Below, one piece after another: positions 57,851 to 64,000 of a DNA stretch of 64,000 nucleotides; position 1 is the stretch's first letter, and every line of letters starts with the position of its first letter. A model generated the notes under the pieces. That model searched no databases. It worked only from the letters and a program-made list of their open reading frames with translations, and was not told the DNA's origin. The position numbers were made by a program, and so were the translations under genes. The DNA is taken from contig CM040428.1 of NCBI GenBank assembly GCA_022702705.1, positions 97,164,805 to 97,228,804 of the forward strand. Direction: 5' to 3'. This DNA comes from Papilionanthe hookeriana x Papilionanthe teres (Eukaryota > Streptophyta > Magnoliopsida > Asparagales > Orchidaceae).

Positions 57851-60220
57851 GGAGAGGGTGGAGGGCCTCCCGGGGGAGTTGAGGCATGGGATCGAGCTGC
57901 TGCGGTGAGGAGAAGAACGGCCGTGGTGGCCATTGGGCATGGGGCGACTCGGCGAGGTGAGAATTCCAAGCTTGGGCTCACATGATGCTCTCGGGTGTGG
58001 TGTTTTCCGGCGATCCGGGCGGCTGGCCGGCGAGGCATGGGTCACCATCTTGACCGGGGAGGTCGGGGCTTGGCAATGGTGAAGTCGATTGGGCTTGGAC
58101 ATGTGTAAAGTGTTTGAATTAAAATGGAATGGGGAGGGGGTCATTTTGGCCTTAATTTGGTCAACCCATTGGTTTGGGTTGGGTGCACCTCCCCATGGCC
58201 TGATTTTGAGGCTGAGAGGATCGGTTGGGTCGGCCGAGGGATAGTGGTGTGGTCTCCATCCATGATGAGGTGGCTAAGCATGGTTTAGTGTGTGACATGC
58301 TTAAGGTAAAAAAGGGGTTAAGGAGGATTAGGAAAGGGGCCCCTCCTTTTGCCATTAATGGCTTGATCACATGTCGAAGCCTTCCATGGCTTCATGTGGC
58401 TTGTCCATGGCTTGCATGGCTCGACTTTGGCTTGGGAAAAGGTTTGGTCAATTTCATGAAAATGGGTTTTAAGAATTTTTGGTAATTTGATGGAAATTTG
58501 TTTAAAACTTGATTTGGAATAATTTGATGGTGAATTTAGGACTTAGGTAATGGATTTAATTAAGTGGATGACAAATAGAGATGTCATGTGGGCTTTAGGG
58601 TAGATTTTGGGCCTTTGGATGTGGTGAAGTGGGCTTTTAGGAAAGTTTAAGGGAAATGAGCTTTTGATTTTAGGATGGGCATTTGGATACAAATTTTGTG
58701 AAGAACTTTGTCAAATAAATGTCATAATTGGTTTAGGGATGTTCTATGAAGGGCTTGGAATCAATTTGATGTGATTTGGAGTTGAATTGGTTTGAATTTG
58801 GGTTTATTTGGTAAGTGGGCCTATATGGGTCCAAGTGGGCTTAGTTGGGCTAATGTTGGGCTAGGGTCGAAATTGATGCAAAATCAATGTTGAGAAATGT
58901 TTATGGGAGTGTTTCAAAGAGGTTTTGGCTTTGTTTGGGCTTTGATTTTGGGGTTTGGGCTCATTTGGGTTAGGTTTGGGTTTAGGTCAAAAATGGGCCT
59001 TTTAGCTTTGGGTTGAATTTGAGTGGGGTTTGGGTCTAAATTTGGGCAAATCATGTTAGTGTTTTGTTTGTGGGAATGTTAAGGAAGATTTAGAAAAGGT
59101 TTGGGGTTAATTGGAGTTGAATTGGGTGAGTTTGGGTTAGGTTTAGGTCATGGGTCCAAATTGGGCTTTAAGGCCAAAAGTGAGATTGGATCCAAATGTC
59201 AATCAAATTGGGATTGGATTTGGTCTAGATTGGTATTTGGGATATTTATTTGAAGTTTAGAATTGAATTGGACCAAAATTGGGGTCAATTGGGTAGGTTT
59301 GGTTTGACATTGGGTGCACTTAGGGTTAAAATGGGTCAAATTGGGGGTTTTGACAAAAGTAGGGTAAATTGACAAAATTGGCCCATGGTGTAATTGGACA
59401 AAATGAAATTGGGAATATTTGGGATTTTCTGAAATTTTCTGGGAATTTTCTGAATTTTTAGATTTTTAGGCCAAGAGGGGTATTTTGGGTATTTGGAGGG
59501 TATTGGGAGGTTTTCTTGGAATTTTTGGTATTTTTGGGTATGGATGATCAGTTTAAGTGATGTGGAAATGTTTGGGATTGATTTTGGAGAATTTTGGGTA
59601 ATTTGGAAATTTTGAGAAATTTGGGTAATTTCGAGGGTTTTGGGTAGGCTAAGCGGGTGTATTGTCCAGGGGTCAAAAATTGAAAATTTGGGAAATTGAA
59701 GATTGGGTGAATTTAAGTGGAAAGAAATCATTTTGGTTGAGCCATGAAGCCATATCAAGCCCACATGAGCCATGAAGGGACTCATTTGAGGCATTCACTA
59801 TGTTGTTCCTAACCCTCTTAGCAAGGGCTTAGGGGTTAAGGACCATCCATGTGGATCACTTACATGAGTCAGGAGGTCAAGTTAGGTATGGGTGTGGTTT
59901 TAGGAGGTATGTGGAAGTGTAGTGTGTAGGTGTAGTGTATAAGTGTGGTGTGTGTAAGTCAGCCCCTTCACCAGACCAGGCCACCCAGGGCGATCTGAAG
60001 GCTAAAGAGTCCTATAGGAACTCATCCTTTAAACTTCCACATTTGATTTCAACCCTCTAGGTGATTAGGGGTCCACAGTTTGCAGGGAGTTAAGAAGTGT
60101 TTTGAATTTCTAAATGGTGGGTCCCAATTCTAGTCCTCTAAGATAGTCAAAGGAAAAGCCTAAGGCTAGATCCTAAGTACTAAAGAGAAGAAGAAGACCT
60201 CATCAAAAATGAGGTCAACA

Positions 60221-62192
60221 AATGGACCCCCAATAGGTGTGGTGAGTGACGAGCACACCACGCGTATTGGTGTTGACCGAAGCGATCAACAAAACCAACA
60301 CAAACATCCAAGTGACAAACTTAGGATGAAATAGAGAGTTTTCAGCTGGGGAGTAGCAAGTATATCTCTGAAACCGGAGATTCCAAAAATCTCGCTGGGG
60401 AAAGGAAATGGAGGTGAATCCCAAATCACATGACACGGGGAATTTCGATTTAGATTTTATTTTGTTTCAATTTAAGTTTTGATGTGTGAGTTTAGATTTC
60501 AATTTGGAGTTTCAATTTAGATTGAAGTTTTGTCAAAATTAATTTGAGGATTTGATTTGAAATGAAAATTGGAATTCGAGGTTTTAGATGTAACATCTTC
60601 AACCTCGAAAGAAAATTGAATTGATCGGATTGAATCATTGCAATGAGGAGAGATCTCGGAGCAATGCGGTATTGGATGTAAAATCCTTAACCTCGAGAGT
60701 TTGATTTTTTTGATGTATTTCATCGCAATAGGGAAAGAATCCTAAAGCGATGCGGTCTCGGATGTAAAATCCTCGACCCAAAAGTTTGAATTTGATGTAT
60801 TTCGGTGCGATAGGGAAGAATCCTAAAGCGGTGCGAGTCTTGGATGTAAAATCCTCGACCCAAAAGTTTGAATTTGATGTATTTTAGTGCAATAGGAAAA
60901 GAATCCTAAAGTAGTGCAGTCTTGGATGTAAAATCCTCGACCCAAAAAGTTTGATTTTGATGTATTTCGAGTGCGATAGGGAAGAATCCTAAAGCGGTGC
61001 GAGTCTTGGATGTAAAATCCTCGACCCAAAAGTTTGAATTTGATGTATTTCGGTGCGATAGGAAAAGAATCCTAAAGCGATGCGGTCTTGGATGTAAAAT
61101 CCTCGACCCAAAAGTTGAATTCGATGTATTTCGGTGCAATAGGAAAGAATCCTAAAGCGGTGCGGTCTTGGATGTAAAATCCTCGACCCAAAAGTTTGAA
61201 TTCGATGTATTTCGGTGCAATAGGAAAGAATCCTAAAGCGGTGCGGTCTTGGATGTAAAATCCTCGACCCAAAAGTTTGAATTTGATGTATTTCGGTGCA
61301 ATAGGAAAGAATCTAAAGCGAGTGCGGTCTTGGATGTAAAATCCTCGACCCAAAAGTTTGAATTCGATGTATTTCGAGTGCAATAGGAAAGAATCCTAAA
61401 GCGGTGCGGTCTTGGATGTAAAATCCTCGACCCAAAAGTTTGAATTCGATGTATTTCGAGTGCAATAGGAAAGAATCCTAAAGCGGTGCGGTCTTGGATG
61501 TAAAATCCTCGACCCAAAAGTTTGAATTTGATGTATTTCGGTGCAATAGGAAAGAATCCTAAAGCGGTGCGAGTTTTGGATGTAAAATCCTCGACCCAAA
61601 AGTTTGAATTTGATGTATTTCGGTGCAATAGGAAAAGGATCCTAAAGCGGTGCGGTCTTGGATGTAAAATCCTCGACCCAAAAGTTTGAATTTGATGTAT
61701 TTCAGTGCAATAGGGAAGAATCCTAAAGCAGTGCAGTCTTGGATGTAAAATCCTCGACCCAAAAGTTTGAATTCGATGTATATTTGATTCGAGATCTGGA
61801 AGAAATTGAATTTGAATTTGATTGAGACTGGATTTGGAATCTGGAAAGATTGAATTTGGAAATTTGGAAGGATGAGTTTGAACTCGATTGAAATTTGATT
61901 TAAGATTTGATTTGAAATTTGGAAGATCAAATTTGAAATTTGATCGAGATTGGATTTGAAATTTGATTGAGAATTTGATTTGAGATTTGAAAAGATCAAA
62001 TTTGAAATTTGATCGAGAGTGGATTTGGAATTTGATTGAGAATTTGATTTGGAAAAGAAAACAAGGAAAACTTAATTATCATGATTTTATTTATTTTAGC
62101 ACATTTTATTATTTTTCTTGGGTTCGGACCCAATCATAAGTAATTACTCCACCCTTGTTTCTTTGGGATGAAGAATTCATTCCTTCGAAACA
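60221..62192 (-). other. 3' UTR of element D
   Basis: Begins with the same ~200 bp that follows LTR C (taggtgtggtg, tattggtgttgaccga), then the 81-bp array, then a purine/T-rich stretch of short gaatttgatt phrases (61790-62050). No protein-coding sequence. Confidence 0.82.
60640..61790 (-). repeat. 81-bp minisatellite in the 3' UTR of D
   Basis: The unit contains gcggtgcggtcttggatgta, aaatcctcgacccaaaag and tttcggtgcaatagg, 81 bp, in about 14 copies (for example starts at 61147 and 61228). Outer copies are more diverged. Because 81 is divisible by 3, the sense strand stays open and reads a 27-residue repeat, which I consider accidental. Confidence 0.93.
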
Positions 62193-63440
62193 TCAGGTAG
62201 CGTAATACTTTTTCAAGTATCGTCCGTTGATCGGAAGCATATGTCGTTCTCCACAGCGGTTCACTAGCGCGGTAGGAACCTCCCGAGTATACTTGCTTCG
62301 ACCACGAAACGGTCCTTCCCGAGTGGGTTCAAATTTTCCTCCTATCTTACGGTGTGCGAGAATAGGTCTCTTGAGAACGAGAACTAAGTCACCAACTTTG
62401 AAGGTTCTTGGGCGGACCAGTTGTCATGGGCTTGAACCATCTTAGCTTGGTATAGTTCTAAATTCGTTGCGCTGCAAGTCTTTTCCCTTCCAAGCTTTCT
62501 AATTCTTCGAGTCGTAATCCGGCGTTTTCTTCGTCGTGATCTTGTTTGCAAGCTGCAATTCGAGTGAAGGAAGGCTGAACCTCTAAAGGTAACACTTGCC
62601 TCGGACCCATACACTAGAGCGTAAGGTGTAGCTTGAGTAGGAGTTACGAAGGTTGTCCGGTAGGCCCATAAGGCTTCTAACAATTTCTCGTGCCAATTTC
62701 TCTTATTATCGTCCAAGATTTTCTTTAAGATTTGAACGAGAGTTTTATTAAAAGCCTCGGCGAGACCGTTTGCTCTTGGGTAGTAAATTGTTGAGTATCG
62801 CCGGTCGATTCCGTGTCTCACGACAAAATTGTTGATTTGTGTGCTTCGAATGTTGACCCATTATACGAGATGATCCTGCGCGGCACTCCGAAACGGTAGA
62901 CGACTTGGTTCTTGAAAAGCTGTAGCACGTGGTGTGCTTTCACTTCTCTAAGTGGAGCTGCCTCGCCCACTTGGAAAAGTAATCTGTAGCCGCAAGAATG
63001 AAACGATGTGCTTTTGAAGATGGTGGTTCTATTGGACCCACTATATTCGTGCCCCAACATTCGAATGGCCACGACGCGATTGTCGGGTGCGGCACATTTG
63101 GAGGTTGGTGTAGAACCACTCCTTGCACTTGGCATTGGTGACAGCTCTTGGCGATTTTCATGCAGTCGGTCATCATCGAGGGACAGTAGTACCCTAGTCT
63201 TTTAATTTTCATTTTCATCTTCGGACCCGACTGGTGAGCGCCACAGAGTCCTGAATGCACCTCTTTAACAATTTCACGGGCCTCGGACCCGCTTAGGCAC
63301 CTTAGCCACATTTGATCAAAAGACCTTCTATATAATGTGTTGTTTATTAATGCGTAGGACAGAGTTCTTTTCTTGATCTGATGGGCTAGCGACCTATCGT
63401 CTCGGTAGCTTTCCTGTTTGCGGGTAGTCCATCAATGGTT
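62193..63440 (-). pseudogene. Integrase of element D
   Basis: Zinc module HSGLCGAHQSG...CHQCQ (63140-63260), core with D in WGTNIVGP (the Asp changed to Asn), D replaced in IISYNGS (relatives IISDNG) and E in LAEAFNKT. C-terminal end INGRYLKKYYAT, stop at 62193. Two of the three catalytic acids are therefore lost, and single-base frameshifts occur near 62400-62600, 62820 and 62950. Colinear with C's integrase. Confidence 0.9.
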
Positions 63441-63559
63441 GTCGCTTGATCTTCGTGTTTTTACATCCTTCTTTGCTATTGCTTCTTTTTCTTTTTCGAT
63501 TTGTGTATTGCGTCTATGTCGAGCTGTGATAGGACTGACGTCCGTGAGCTGACACTTCC

Positions 63560-64000
63560 ATTGATTCATCTTGCAAACGAGGCAAATTCTTTTGCGAGAC
63601 GGGCTAAAGCATCTGCTAAAGCATTCTCTTTTACGGGAATTTTGTAGATTGTCACATTTGGAATGCGTTCCAACAGCTGTATGGCATATCTTGGAAGTAT
63701 TGTTCGAGTCTTGGCTTTAAAAATTCTGTATTGTCCGGCGATTCTGTTGAATGATTAACTGTGAATCCCGTAGATGTTGATGTCTGTTATCCCCATTTGA
63801 ATAGTTAATTCCGGTCTCATTATGAGGGCTTCGTATTCGCTTCGTTGTTTGTACACGATTACGTCGAGTGGTAGGAGTATCTTAACATCCCCCGCTCCGG
63901 TGTTATAAAGATTAGCCCGATTCTGCCTTACCGGGCACTATCACTTGCGATTCTTCGTCTTTGTGTGCTTGAAGATGCTCCGTCGAAATATAATTCCCAA
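63560..64000 (-). pseudogene. Second RNase H of element D (partial)
   Basis: Starts near the window end with NWELYFDGASS, followed by frame-broken counterparts of the YGDSQ-like and ADALARLA blocks of C (the latter around 63590-63620). The reading frame changes repeatedly. The window cuts the polyprotein just upstream of it. Confidence 0.75.

Larger units (their letters stand above)
52601..60220 (-). repeat. 3' LTR of element D (7.62 kb)
   Basis: tgtcggcata...ggtcaaca, colinear with LTR C (12164-18822) and LTR E. It is longer than C because of a bigger TTTAA array, the retained ~165-bp U3 segment and a longer transcribed part. It holds the GC island at 57046-57262, TATA at 57843-57850, a GT-skewed U3 (58480-60220) and the terminal hairpin at 60196-60216. 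Confidence 0.93.
52601..64000 (-). mobile_element. Tat/Ogre-like LTR retrotransposon D (right part outside window)
   Basis: Minus-strand element of the same family as C, inserted in A's 3' UTR. The window holds its complete 3' LTR (52601-60220), 3' UTR with minisatellite, integrase and part of the second RNase H. The coding part shows many single-base frameshifts. Its 5' half and 5' LTR lie beyond 64000. Confidence 0.92.

Noticed and set aside
60640..61790. Regular repeat resembling a CRISPR array
   Set aside because: Units are tandem and contiguous with no unique spacers, in a eukaryotic retrotransposon 3' UTR. The same applies to 1960-2527.
1..64000. tRNA or rRNA genes
   Set aside because: Only primer sites complementary to tRNA 3' ends were found. 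No cloverleaf-forming sequence or rRNA motif was seen by eye, though short tRNA genes cannot be fully excluded without a dedicated search.

Overview
This window is plant nuclear DNA, almost entirely nested LTR retrotransposons. Two Ty3/gypsy lineages known only from plants are recognisable: Athila (gag with the WLNSLAPGSIRT block, tRNA-Asp primer site, extra ORFs after pol) and Tat/Ogre-like elements (tRNA-Arg primer site, long ORF1-gag leader, a second RNase H between RT-RNase H and integrase, tandem repeats in the 3' UTR). An angiosperm is the natural host, but the sequence does not fix the species. No intact host gene is visible. The only host-derived coding sequence is a broken, apparently intronless copy of an AlkB-homolog (ALKBH9/10-type RNA demethylase) near 24.5-25.2 kb.

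Layout. 1-18822: Tat element C on the minus strand (3' LTR end 1-1349, 3' UTR with a 37-bp minisatellite, integrase, second RNase H, RT-RNase H, protease, gag/ORF1, primer site, and a 6.66-kb 5' LTR at 12164-18822). C sits inside another LTR of the same family (E, 18823-22396). 22397-26100: degenerate short repeats, the ALKBH retrocopy and a 167-bp tandem repeat. About 26101-52600: Athila element A on the plus strand, decayed and cut three times: by Athila element B (minus, 29957-43432, TSD gtacc/atatc) in the protease; by a diverged Athila solo LTR (44751-46647, perfect TSD gacat) in the reverse transcriptase; and by Tat element D (52601 to beyond the window end) in the 3' UTR. D shows a complete 7.62-kb 3' LTR, a 3' UTR with an 81-bp minisatellite, integrase and part of the second RNase H.

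Most interesting observation. Both Athila elements carry two tandem copies of the extra post-pol ORF. Upstream of the LTR TATA box, and again upstream of each of these ORFs, lies a cluster of short GC-rich boxes spaced exactly 21 bp apart (two helical turns). The box sequence differs between families (TCTCGCCGTCGGCGGG-like in B, CTTAAGCGC-like in A and the solo LTR), while the 21-bp spacing and the three locations are shared. This looks like an operator/enhancer system, possibly co-evolving with an element-encoded DNA-binding protein. That function is inference.

Other points: a matching 5'-UTR intron in front of the second extra ORF in A and B, a TATA box upstream of the first extra ORF in A, conserved TATA boxes mid-LTR in the Tat family that imply a 4.5-5.2 kb R/U5, and a perfect 8-bp hairpin at the LTR tip in all four Tat LTR copies.
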